From a bacterium (lineage in GTDB: Bacteria > Krumholzibacteriota > Krumholzibacteriia > JACNKJ01): 64,000 nt of DNA. Positions 46,627 through 56,749 of the stretch are shown piece after piece; the stretch's first letter is position 1, and each line of letters opens with the position of its first letter. The stretch lies in contig JAAEPZ010000433.1 of NCBI GenBank assembly GCA_024231955.1, forward strand, positions 124,001-188,000, in the 5' to 3' direction. A program made the position numbers and the translations under genes. The notes under the pieces are model-generated. The model saw only the letters and a program-made list of their open reading frames with translations. It did no database searches and was not told the origin of the DNA.

Positions 46627-47346
46627 TCAGTTCAAGATATAGAGAGATTTCACTCCGCTGATGGTACAACCCTCCGATACTCCCGCCTTCCAATATTGAC
46701 AGTCCCGCCACTTCCAGAGACGATACTCGGTCCGGCCATCCACGATGACCGGAATTGCTAAAAATTCCCCCTGGTTATCGATTGCATAGGCATTGAATCC
46801 ACCATCATTTTCCCGGGTCAGGATAAAGACTATAGAGACGTAAAATACACCCCGCATCGTTCCCGCCGGGTAGGGATCCTGATCGTCATACACCCCCGGG
46901 GCACCGTCATTGACGACAGACCAGCCGGCGGGAGAGATTGTCATAGTAATGCGGATATTGTCCACAGCCGGAATGACACTGCCGTTAACCGGATCCTTGC
47001 CGTCTCTCCCCTCCATGATGTTCCCAAAGCATGATATTTCGTCAGTGAAGAACCAGGGCTCCCCCGGTATTCCGCCAACACCTGGATTGAGAAAATAGAA
47101 TTCGAACGGCATACAGGGATCCATACCGGGAACAGGCGTTTCGCCATCGTACAGGATCTCCGCGTAAGAACTGAGATCCATCTGCTCCCAGGACCCGGTC
47201 AGCGCCTTGATCAGGCTGTCGGGGGCCGACAGATCAACGACAATTGGTGGCGAATAATCACGATCTCCATCATCGGCAGTGTCGAACAGACAACCTTGCG
47301 CTCCGACCAGCACGATCAACATCGATAAAGCAAATACCCTCTTCAC
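46627..47346 (-). CDS. Uncharacterised lipoprotein
   Basis: A 239-residue protein with signal peptide and lipobox GAQGC. The mature part starts with an acidic linker, then LIKALTGSWEQMDLSSYAEI, and contains paired cysteines (DPCMPFEF, DEISCFGNIM, RDCQYWK, SEGCTISG) that could form disulfides. I recognise no family. It lies between the second and third C25 proteases on the same strand with its own terminator and a possible TATAGT -10 upstream, so it is separately expressed. Confidence 0.65.
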   Translation of the reverse strand: MKRVFALSMLIVLVGAQGCLFDTADDGDRDYSPPIVVDLSAPDSLIKALTGSWEQMDLSSYAEILYDGETPVPGMDPCMPFEFYFLNPGVGGIPGEPWFFTDEISCFGNIMEGRDGKDPVNGSVIPAVDNIRITMTISPAGWSVVNDGAPGVYDDQDPYPAGTMRGVFYVSIVFILTRENDGGFNAYAIDNQGEFLAIPVIVDGRTEYRLWKWRDCQYWKAGVSEGCTISGVKSLYILN

Positions 47347-47454
47347 ATCTCCTCATTGTTTAATACGGACACCGAACTATAACGATAAGTCCCCCCGCTG
47401 TAAATGCGCGGAGGGACAGTATTTGAATATTCATCAGGCTGACGGCTTCCGGCT

Positions 47455-50400
47455 CTACTTGGCAAGCACCATTTTTCGGGTCTGCGCGGCGCCCCCCGTA
47501 TCCAGGCGATAGAGATAGAGGCCGCTGGCGACCGGGTACCCGTCGTCATCGCGGCCATCCCAGGTTGCGGAATGGTCCCCGGCGGGCAATGAGCCGGCGA
47601 CCAGTTCGCGTACGAGACGCCCGGTGACATCAAATATATCCAGACGGGCAATCCCCTGCTCGGCCAGGGAGAAAGTGATGACGGTGCTCGGGTTGAACGG
47701 ATTGGGCCAGTTGCCCGCCAGCCGGGTCACGGGGGGAGCCTCATCGAGATCGGTCGTCCCAACCACGCGGAGAGTGACGGGGATCGTGATGTCCTCACCC
47801 GCATTGGAGTTCACGGTAATGAGGGTATTGTATTCCCCCTCCTCGAGGCCGGTGGCGTCGAACATGAGGGGGATCTGGTCGGTTTCACCCTGCGCGCACT
47901 GGCCGCTGCCGGAGGGGATCGTCAACCAGGTCAGGGGTTCATAGATCATGAAGGGGACGTTGCTCTCAGCCTCGGCATCGCCGGCGATCGAGCGGACACG
48001 AATCAGGCAGTCATTCGAGAACGGTGCGGTAACCGTCCAGGAGTAGCTGCCGTTCATGGTCGAGACACCCTTGGCCAGCATCTCCCAGTCGTCGCCGAAG
48101 TTGCGGGACAGTTCGACATTCACGAAATTGACGCCGCCGCCGACGCTCCAGATGATCTCCCGCTCCTCGCCGATCGGCCACTGTTCGCCTCCGAGAGGGG
48201 CGATCAGGGTCACGCTGGGTCCCATCGGACCGCTGATCAGCATGTAATCGCTGACATAGTGCGGGTTGTCGCCGTAGCCGTCGCCGTAGATGGTGAAGGG
48301 GATGAGCAGGTTCCCCATGGCGCCGCCGGTGAACTCCAGGGTGATGGAGGCCGAGGCGCTGGAGTTGCCGTAGATGTTCCCCCAGCTGCCGTTGGGATCG
48401 CTCCAGATAACCGTGGCGCCGTCACCGGAGCCGTGGTTGGTGACCAGATCGCCCAGTTCGCCGCCATCGAAATTCGTCGAGGCGATCACGTTGATGCCCG
48501 GCGGGAAATCAAGGACCACGCCGGACAGCCACTCGTAGTCGCTGCTGTTGTTGTAGACGATCAGCTCGTAGGTGATCGTCTCCAGCGGGACATACTCGTT
48601 GGGGACGGTATTCAGGGTCGAGCCGGAGATATCCCGGTCGCCGGACTCGGTGTTGTTCACATAGACGCTGTAGTAAAGGGTACTCCCCTCTTCGCCGCTG
48701 TTGGTCACGTCGATCTGCAGCTCACGATTCGAATCGGGAACCAGATCGAGCAGGATGGATTCGGGGGTCACCTGAATCTCCGGAGCACCGGTATCGCCAA
48801 GATAGATGACGCTGATGAACGGTTCGAGGAACTGATTCATCACCACGATCTCACCCTCGCCCGACACGCCATAATCCGACAGGCGGATGGCGCTGACCCC
48901 GTCGGCGTCAATCCGTCCCGAACCGACAATCCGGTTGTCGAGCGTTATGCCGACGAAGCTGCCGGGGGCGGCGACAACGCGTACGTACTGGTCGGAGTGG
49001 GCGCTGAGGATCGAGAATGAGACATCGTTCACGCCGGGCAGGCCGATCCAGGTCGACAGGCTCGGATCACCCAGGAGATGGTAGACATTCCAGTAGTGGG
49101 AGGAGTATCCACCCGCCTCCGTCACGGCCAGATTGCCGCAGAAGATGAACGCGTCGTTGGTTACGTACCAGTCGGAGAGCGGCTCATCATGATCATGAAA
49201 GAGACCGTCGTAGGCCCCCAGACCGGTCGTTTCGTATTCCGGATTCGGGGAGATGGCGCAACTGCCGATCGACCACCAGAAATCATCATCCCAGTAGGAG
49301 TCCCCGGTGGCGCCGACATACCCGATGGCGCCCTTGCCGGAGACACGCAACCACGTCTCACCGAAACATTCCCCGATATCGAAAGCGGCGGTATCGCAGC
49401 AGTTGCCGATCGCCAGGCAATACTCGCCGGCGTTGGCCAGCATGTTGACGTTGTTCTGGCCGAAATAGGGATCGTCCCAACTGATCATCGAGCCGTGCGC
49501 CGTATAATTGACCAGGCTCACGCCGGCGCTCACATCCGCGATGATCTCCGCCGCATTGTCGCCGGAGGTCGGGTAGAGATAACTGTGGTTGAGAATACCG
49601 TGCTCGGCGTTGAAGTAGTTGCTCGAGCCGTATTCGACCTGCACATTGGCGTGGGTGGTTCCGAAATCCTCATCCATGCCCGCGATGAGTACGACCTCCT
49701 CAAGGTAGGCCGGATCGGGCATGGCGAACTGCTCGTACATCAGGGACTTGTCCAGAATCGCCTGCAGTTGCGTCGGATTGGATGCTGAGAGACGGCCATA
49801 GTACATCTCGGGCAGTGCATCACCGTCCACGGAGCAGTAGGGGCGATCGGTGACGTAATCGCTGTCGTGGAAAGTGGGCAGCAGCTCGATATCGCCCAGC
49901 AGCAGCACAAAACTGGGTGCTGGCTCCGCCTCTGTCCCCGCCAGGTAGAGATCATGCAGGTAGCTGCGAATCTGCATGGCGGTGGAGCCGACCTCCGGAC
50001 TGCCGGTCACGCCGACGACGACATTGAAGCCGCGTCGCTTTTTCCAGGCTGTGAAATCCTGCAATTGATTCTCGAATTCGGGCGGAGTGACGATGACCAT
50101 CGTCACCTTGTCCGCAACAAGATCGGATCTTCCAATTGAAGGTTCCGGAGTTCGGGCTCCGGCCAACCTGCCGTAGACACAATCGAAGAAGGGGCTGGCG
50201 ACCGCCGCTTTCAATTCAGTCTCACGCAGTTGGTCGCCCCCGGAAAAATCGAGTTTGAACTCAATCTCCTCAATGACCTCCAGGGTCCCCTGCACCGGAT
50301 TGTAGCGGACCAATCCGATATCAGCTCGTGCGACACGGGCGGCTCTGAGCCGTCCCATCTCCTCCACCCGAACCAATTCGGAACCGAGCCACGCGTCACC

Positions 50401-50847
50401 CAGATAGAGTCCGCCGTCAAAACGGAACGCAGAAGGGAGGTAGTCATTACGTTTCGGTCGATGAGGTTGAGACGGAAACACGGGATTGAGAATACCCAGA
50501 TCCGCAAGGTCGATTATCCGTGTGCTCACGCTGAGAATCTCGATGTCGATCCTCGCGCCGAGGGGAGCCTCGAACAGCCGATTCACCTGAGGGAGTTCCG
50601 GTTCACCCGGCCGTTGCGAAACATGGAAACCCGGAATGGCCAGACGTGCGAAAACACCGGCATCCGTTTCGACATTCTCAATGGTGAGCAGCCCCACGCG
50701 GACGGAGAAGTGGAGCGATTCATCCCTGCTCTCGAGCAGGGTCAATGCACTGCCGCGATCATCAATGACGACCGACAGCGCCGAAGCCTGTGAACAAGCA
50801 GTGATAAGCAGAAGCCCGGCAAGGCAGAGAAGTATCCGGAATCTCAT
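47455..50847 (-). CDS. Gingipain-like C25 cysteine protease, third paralog, with sorting tail
   Basis: A 1130-residue secreted protein with signal peptide, propeptide (RPGEPELPQVNRLFEAPLGA), C25 catalytic domain (KVTMVIVTPPEFENQLQDF, PSFVLLLGDIELLPTFHDSD), catalytic histidine in YTAHGS and cysteine in GNCCDT. The second cysteine of CC is 33 residues after the histidine, as in the paralogs. GDPSLSTW closes the domain; Ig-like and further beta domains follow, and then the tail (AGNWPNPFNPSTVITFSL, ending TRKMVLAK). It is more divergent than the other two, so its specificity may differ. Good promoter upstream. Confidence 0.9.
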   Translation of the reverse strand: MRFRILLCLAGLLLITACSQASALSVVIDDRGSALTLLESRDESLHFSVRVGLLTIENVETDAGVFARLAIPGFHVSQRPGEPELPQVNRLFEAPLGARIDIEILSVSTRIIDLADLGILNPVFPSQPHRPKRNDYLPSAFRFDGGLYLGDAWLGSELVRVEEMGRLRAARVARADIGLVRYNPVQGTLEVIEEIEFKLDFSGGDQLRETELKAAVASPFFDCVYGRLAGARTPEPSIGRSDLVADKVTMVIVTPPEFENQLQDFTAWKKRRGFNVVVGVTGSPEVGSTAMQIRSYLHDLYLAGTEAEPAPSFVLLLGDIELLPTFHDSDYVTDRPYCSVDGDALPEMYYGRLSASNPTQLQAILDKSLMYEQFAMPDPAYLEEVVLIAGMDEDFGTTHANVQVEYGSSNYFNAEHGILNHSYLYPTSGDNAAEIIADVSAGVSLVNYTAHGSMISWDDPYFGQNNVNMLANAGEYCLAIGNCCDTAAFDIGECFGETWLRVSGKGAIGYVGATGDSYWDDDFWWSIGSCAISPNPEYETTGLGAYDGLFHDHDEPLSDWYVTNDAFIFCGNLAVTEAGGYSSHYWNVYHLLGDPSLSTWIGLPGVNDVSFSILSAHSDQYVRVVAAPGSFVGITLDNRIVGSGRIDADGVSAIRLSDYGVSGEGEIVVMNQFLEPFISVIYLGDTGAPEIQVTPESILLDLVPDSNRELQIDVTNSGEEGSTLYYSVYVNNTESGDRDISGSTLNTVPNEYVPLETITYELIVYNNSSDYEWLSGVVLDFPPGINVIASTNFDGGELGDLVTNHGSGDGATVIWSDPNGSWGNIYGNSSASASITLEFTGGAMGNLLIPFTIYGDGYGDNPHYVSDYMLISGPMGPSVTLIAPLGGEQWPIGEEREIIWSVGGGVNFVNVELSRNFGDDWEMLAKGVSTMNGSYSWTVTAPFSNDCLIRVRSIAGDAEAESNVPFMIYEPLTWLTIPSGSGQCAQGETDQIPLMFDATGLEEGEYNTLITVNSNAGEDITIPVTLRVVGTTDLDEAPPVTRLAGNWPNPFNPSTVITFSLAEQGIARLDIFDVTGRLVRELVAGSLPAGDHSATWDGRDDDGYPVASGLYLYRLDTGGAAQTRKMVLAK

Positions 50848-50913
50848 CCAGCCAACCTTTCAGATTTCGTGCATCGCGAAGAGGGGACATGGGATCCCCT
50901 ACGCGGCTTCACC

Positions 50914-50942
50914 ATTATAACACTACGACGGAAACGTCTCAA
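50914..50942 (-). promoter_or_regulatory. Promoter of the third C25 protease gene
   Basis: Minus strand TTGAGA, 17 bp, TATAAT, 67 bp before the start codon. Confidence 0.65.
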
Positions 50943-51118
50943 GTATCTGCCGCAATCTACAGACCATGGCAGAACAATCGACAATTACCAGATACTACAT
51001 CCCCGAGCGGTCAGATTTTTACCAACATCAAGAGAAAATTAATATCACCTCCACCGCATCATGCTCCCCTACTGGACAGTTCCTGATATCATGAGACCCG
51101 ACGAGAAATATCTTTCAG

Positions 51119-51147
51119 TTGTCAGTAATTTCATTTGAAGTTAAGTT
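51119..51147 (+). promoter_or_regulatory. Candidate promoter of the GAPDH operon
   Basis: TTGTCA, 17 bp, TAAGTT, about 85 bp before the first GAPDH start. The rest of the 384-bp intergenic region 50848-51231 is AT-rich and shows no gene. Confidence 0.4.
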
Positions 51148-51231
51148 AGCGAATCGTCGTGCCGATTGACGACAGTAGGTGCTTCATTGAAGCACAGTTA
51201 CGTCTAATCCTTGAAATCAAAGAGGTATCCC

Positions 51232-53252
<2,021 letters not shown>

Positions 53253-53276
53253 TCCGCTCTTCCGGTAAGTCAAATC

Positions 53277-53308
53277 GACCCGTCGCAGTCGCGGCGGGTC
53301 TTTGTGTT
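53277..53308 (+). terminator. Intrinsic terminator of the GAPDH operon
   Basis: GACCCGTCGC, loop AGTC and GCGGCGGGTC form a 10-bp stem with one G-T pair, followed by TTTGTGTT, 25 bp after the stop. Confidence 0.85.
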
Positions 53309-53416
53309 CCCTGATCATCCCCTTTGCGCATGATTGTTGCAATGACAGCCCGAACAGGTCCAACAACGGTAAACCGTGTCGTGGCAGGGAAAATATTTCC
53401 CGGGAAGTGATCAACC

Positions 53417-53800
53417 ATGTCCCTCAACATCCTCATCACGGATGATTCCAGAACCATGCGTCAGATCATCAGGCGAGGCATCAGGCAAAGCGGTCTCGAT
53501 ACGCAGATGTATGAAGCGGCTGATGGCAAAGAGGCCCTGCAGGTTATGCGGGAGCATAAGATCGATGTTCTGCTGACCGACCTGAAGATGCCCGTCATGG
53601 ATGGATTCAATCTGATTCGAAACATCCGGGCCGATTCCACGTTTGGCCGGGTCCTAATCACGGTGATCAGTACCGAGACATCTCCGCTCTACACCGAGAC
53701 GGCGCTGGCTGCCGGAGCGGATTCCTTCCTGGCAAAGCCCTTTTCAGCCGAAGAGCTTGAGGAGCACATCTCGGAGGTCCTTCATGAGCATCAAAAGTAA
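53417..53800 (+). CDS. CheY-like single-domain response regulator
   Basis: A 127-residue receiver with all key residues: the acidic pair in ILITDDSRTM, phospho-acceptor aspartate in LLTDLKMPVMDGF, the switch threonine/serine in VISTETS and the lysine in FLAKPFS. There is no output domain, so it acts by binding a partner. It overlaps the next gene, which carries an ExxN motif of CheC/CheX-type phosphatases, by 17 bp. No chemoreceptor or kinase gene is in the window. Confidence 0.92.
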   Translation: MSLNILITDDSRTMRQIIRRGIRQSGLDTQMYEAADGKEALQVMREHKIDVLLTDLKMPVMDGFNLIRNIRADSTFGRVLITVISTETSPLYTETALAAGADSFLAKPFSAEELEEHISEVLHEHQK

Positions 53801-54374
53801 GAGCAAGAAGCAGTTCGCCCCGGTGGCGATGACCCATCAGAGCATCTTCCTGGGGATGGTCAGCTCTCAGATCGCCTCGGACATGTCGAAACTGCTCCCG
53901 ATACCGCTTGAGGTGAAAAGCTGCAAGATGCTGGAAAAGGGCTACCTCAAACTCCAACGCCATTTCGAGCTCAAGGCCACCCGCTTCGAGGGGATCTGCG
54001 ACGACCCCGCCGCACAGGGCGATTTCACATTCTACCTTGATCCGGACGCCACGTGGTATATCCCGTCGGCGCTCCTGCTCCGCCCTTTCGCCGAAGCCGA
54101 AAAGAGGCTCCGCTATGGACGCCTGGATGAGATCCACATGGATGCTTTGCTGGAGGTCTGCAACCACCTGACTGCGTCCTTCAAGAAGTCGGTGCTGAAG
54201 ATTCGCGGGTGCAAGAACTTCCGCGAAAGCGAGATCGAATGCGACCGCTTCCTGCTGGCCAAGCTGAACAAGGAGGATGACTACATCAAGGCCGTCTTCA
54301 TTATCCAGGGCAGGAAGGTGATGATCCTGATCAAGGTCTCGCCGGATTTCCTCGACCTGATCGAGGCCAACTGA
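53784..54374 (+). CDS. CheC/CheX-like protein, possible phosphatase of the CheY-like partner
   Basis: A 196-residue protein starting at ATG 53784, ten codons into a longer frame, with ribosome site GGAGG inside the preceding gene. The first half (LPIPLEVKSCKMLEKGYLKL) is unusual. The second half contains DALLEVCNHLTASFKKSVLK, whose E-x-x-N fits the CheC/CheX/FliY phosphatase motif, followed by strands (AVFIIQGRKVMILIKVSP). CheC-type proteins remove phosphate from CheY. Assignment rests on this motif and on coupling to the CheY-like gene, so it is moderate. A strong terminator follows. Confidence 0.6.
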   Translation: MSIKSKSKKQFAPVAMTHQSIFLGMVSSQIASDMSKLLPIPLEVKSCKMLEKGYLKLQRHFELKATRFEGICDDPAAQGDFTFYLDPDATWYIPSALLLRPFAEAEKRLRYGRLDEIHMDALLEVCNHLTASFKKSVLKIRGCKNFRESEIECDRFLLAKLNKEDDYIKAVFIIQGRKVMILIKVSPDFLDLIEAN

Positions 54375-54405
54375 GTCGATCCGCCGGCGACGCAACCACA
54401 ACGAT

Positions 54406-54440
54406 AAAGGAGCCGGGTCAATCGACCCGGCTCCTTTTTT
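54406..54440. terminator. Bidirectional intrinsic terminator
   Basis: AAAGGAGCCGGGTC and GACCCGGCTCCTTT form a perfect 14-bp stem with a 4-base loop and T-run, between convergent genes ending at 54374 and 54461. Confidence 0.95.
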
Positions 54441-54460
54441 CAGGGTGATGCCGATGGGGA

Positions 54461-55771
54461 TCAACCCTTGAAGATCCACTTCACCATTTCGCCCAGCTTT
54501 GGCGGCTGACCCTGCATCAGGATACCGACCCGGAAGATCCGGCCACCGGCCCAGACCGAGAGAACCGCGAACAACGCCACGCCCACGAGGCCGATCCAGG
54601 GTTGCCAGAGCGGAATGGTCATGGGTGTAGCCTGTCGGAGGATCATCAGCATCGGCGTGAAAGGGGGGATCAGCGACATCACCGTGGCGAACGCCCCCAT
54701 CGGCTCCTGGAGCACCGGCATCAGCACGAACATGGGGATCATCATCGGCATCATCGCGGGCATGGTCAGCGACTGCGCCTCCTTGGGATCGTTGCAGGCC
54801 GCGCCGATGGCCGCCAGCATGGAACCGAACATGATAATCGCAAGAACCGTGTAGGCCGCGAACCAGGGGAAGATGGCGTAGGGAATATAAGCGCTGAAGT
54901 TGGTGCCCGACATGAGCATCGAACCCATGCCGAGATAGATGAGCATGGAGGTGAGCGACACCGCCACGCCGCCGACGACCTTGCCCATCATGAACTCGAA
55001 GGGGGAGATCGAGGCCAGAAGCACCTCGGCGATGCGGGCCGTTTTCTCCTCCATCACGGAGCTCAGCAACGGAATCGCGCCGGTCATCAGCATCATGAAC
55101 ATGAGCATGGCCATGGCGAACGGAACGCCGATGGCGCGCCCCTCGTCGGCCTCTTCGGCCGCCGTCACCCCGCCTTCGGCATTGATGCTCAACAGCCCCA
55201 TGCCGTCGACATCCCGCCGGGAGAAGATCTCCGCCGCCCGCTCATCCTCGATGCCGAAGGCGTCGAGTCGATCTATGCGAATGAGGCTGTTGAGCGGGCT
55301 ACCCACCCAGCGCCTCACGGCATCCATCACTGCATTTTCCGCGTGGTACCGAATGAACCCACCCATGGAGTCCGCAACGGCGGGGTTGAGCACGTCGGGA
55401 CCGATCTCCAGGAAGGCATGAAGCTCCCGCGAACGCACCTGATCGGAGAGCGCCAACTTCTGCGCATCAAGATCCTCGGAAATAGTCTCCACCTCCAAGA
55501 GGTAGGCGGGTTGAACCTTTTCCCCCTCTTCGTTCAGAACGAATTGGTCGTTGCGGGCGATGGCCTCAGCCACCAGACGCTCTCCGATGACACCTGAGTG
55601 GTCCAGGATGACCACCTTGCGGTCGGTGGTGTCCACCTTATCCTGCAACAACGCCATGGCCAGGATACTGCCGCCCATCAGAACCGGAAACAGAATCAGG
55701 CTGATGATGAAGGCCTTGGTTTTCACGGCCGCCTTGTACTCCCGCAGCGCGAGTCTCATAATCTTAGACAT
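54461..55771 (-). CDS. ABC transporter permease, NatB/ABC-2 type
   Basis: The 436-residue membrane protein has the NatB layout: one N-terminal segment (AFIISLILFPVLMGGSILAM), a large extracytoplasmic domain (about 45-210) and five or six C-terminal segments (FAMAMLMFMMLMTGAIPLLS, YAIFPWFAAYTVLAIIMFGS, MPMMIPMFVLMPVL). The text EKTARIAEVLLASISPFEFM is the typical cytoplasmic coupling helix of this family. ATG at 55771 follows ribosome site GGAGG and overlaps the ATPase gene end by 8 bp. NatAB-type pumps export sodium or drugs; the substrate here is unknown. Confidence 0.9.
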   Translation of the reverse strand: MSKIMRLALREYKAAVKTKAFIISLILFPVLMGGSILAMALLQDKVDTTDRKVVILDHSGVIGERLVAEAIARNDQFVLNEEGEKVQPAYLLEVETISEDLDAQKLALSDQVRSRELHAFLEIGPDVLNPAVADSMGGFIRYHAENAVMDAVRRWVGSPLNSLIRIDRLDAFGIEDERAAEIFSRRDVDGMGLLSINAEGGVTAAEEADEGRAIGVPFAMAMLMFMMLMTGAIPLLSSVMEEKTARIAEVLLASISPFEFMMGKVVGGVAVSLTSMLIYLGMGSMLMSGTNFSAYIPYAIFPWFAAYTVLAIIMFGSMLAAIGAACNDPKEAQSLTMPAMMPMMIPMFVLMPVLQEPMGAFATVMSLIPPFTPMLMILRQATPMTIPLWQPWIGLVGVALFAVLSVWAGGRIFRVGILMQGQPPKLGEMVKWIFKG

Positions 55772-56675
55772 GCTGCACCTCCTTGGCTTCCGGTCCGGCA
55801 ATGCGGACGAAGATGTCGTGCAGCGACGGCTTTGTGATTTCGAAACTGTTCACCCGCGTACGGTTCAACATATCCTTGAGCACCCGCTGCGTATCCGCCC
55901 CTTTGGTCAGTCGCAGCTCCTGCATCTGCCCCAGGTCGGTGATCTTGTCGACGCCGGGCAGGTCGCGCATCGAGGACGCGCCCCCGTCGGCGCGCATGCG
56001 GAGCGTGTCGCTGCCGTATTCGTCCTGGATCGCCGCCAGGGTGCCGTCCAGCACCTTGCGCCCCTTGTAGATCATGAAGATGAAGTCGCACATCTGCTCG
56101 GCGACGCTCATGTCATGGGTGCTGAAAATCACGGTCGTACCGCTCCGCTGCAGATCGAGCACGGCCTCCCGCAGGATATCGGCGTTGACGGGATCCAGCC
56201 CGCTGAAGGGCTCATCCAGAATCACCAGCGCCGGCTCGGTGACGATCGTGCTGATGAACTGCGCCTTCTGGGCCATCCCCTTACTCAGCGTCTCGATCTT
56301 CTTGTTGCCCCAGGAGGCGAGATCTAATTTCTCGAGCCAATAGTCGACGTTCTTGCCGACCTTGTGGCCGCACTTCAACTCGCCGTAGAAACAGAGCAGT
56401 TCGCGCAACTTCATCTTGCGGTAGAGACCGCGCTCCTCGGGCAGGTAACCGATCCGATCGGTGGCGCTACCGACGAGCTTGTCCCCGAAAACGCGGATCT
56501 CTCCCGAATCGGGGTAGAAAATGTTCATTATCATGCGCAGCGTTGTCGTCTTGCCCGATCCGTTCGGGCCGATAAACCCGTAAACGCTGCCCTGCGGCAC
56601 GCTCAGCGTGAGGTCATCCACCGCCACGTGGCTATTGAAGGTCTTGGTGACATTCAGGATATCAACTGTGTTCAT
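55764..56675 (-). CDS. ABC transporter ATP-binding protein, NatA type
   Basis: A 303-residue ATPase with Walker A GPNGSGKTT, signature LSKGMAQKAQ, Walker B LVILDEPFSGLD and switch histidine in FSTHD. The C-terminal 75 residues (GSDTLRMRADGGA, then LHDIFVRIAG) form the extension common in DrrA/NatA proteins. It is translated just ahead of the NatB-like permease, overlapping it by 8 bp. The gap of 74 bp after the upstream Ytr-like operon may hold its own promoter, or the five genes and this pair may be one transcript. Confidence 0.93.
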   Translation of the reverse strand: MNTVDILNVTKTFNSHVAVDDLTLSVPQGSVYGFIGPNGSGKTTTLRMIMNIFYPDSGEIRVFGDKLVGSATDRIGYLPEERGLYRKMKLRELLCFYGELKCGHKVGKNVDYWLEKLDLASWGNKKIETLSKGMAQKAQFISTIVTEPALVILDEPFSGLDPVNADILREAVLDLQRSGTTVIFSTHDMSVAEQMCDFIFMIYKGRKVLDGTLAAIQDEYGSDTLRMRADGGASSMRDLPGVDKITDLGQMQELRLTKGADTQRVLKDMLNRTRVNSFEITKPSLHDIFVRIAGPEAKEVQHV

Positions 56676-56749
56676 GCATAGTCTCCGGGTTAAGGGAATG
56701 GGATCACTACTCTACACGTGACGAGATCTTCAAAACAAAGTGAAATGGT

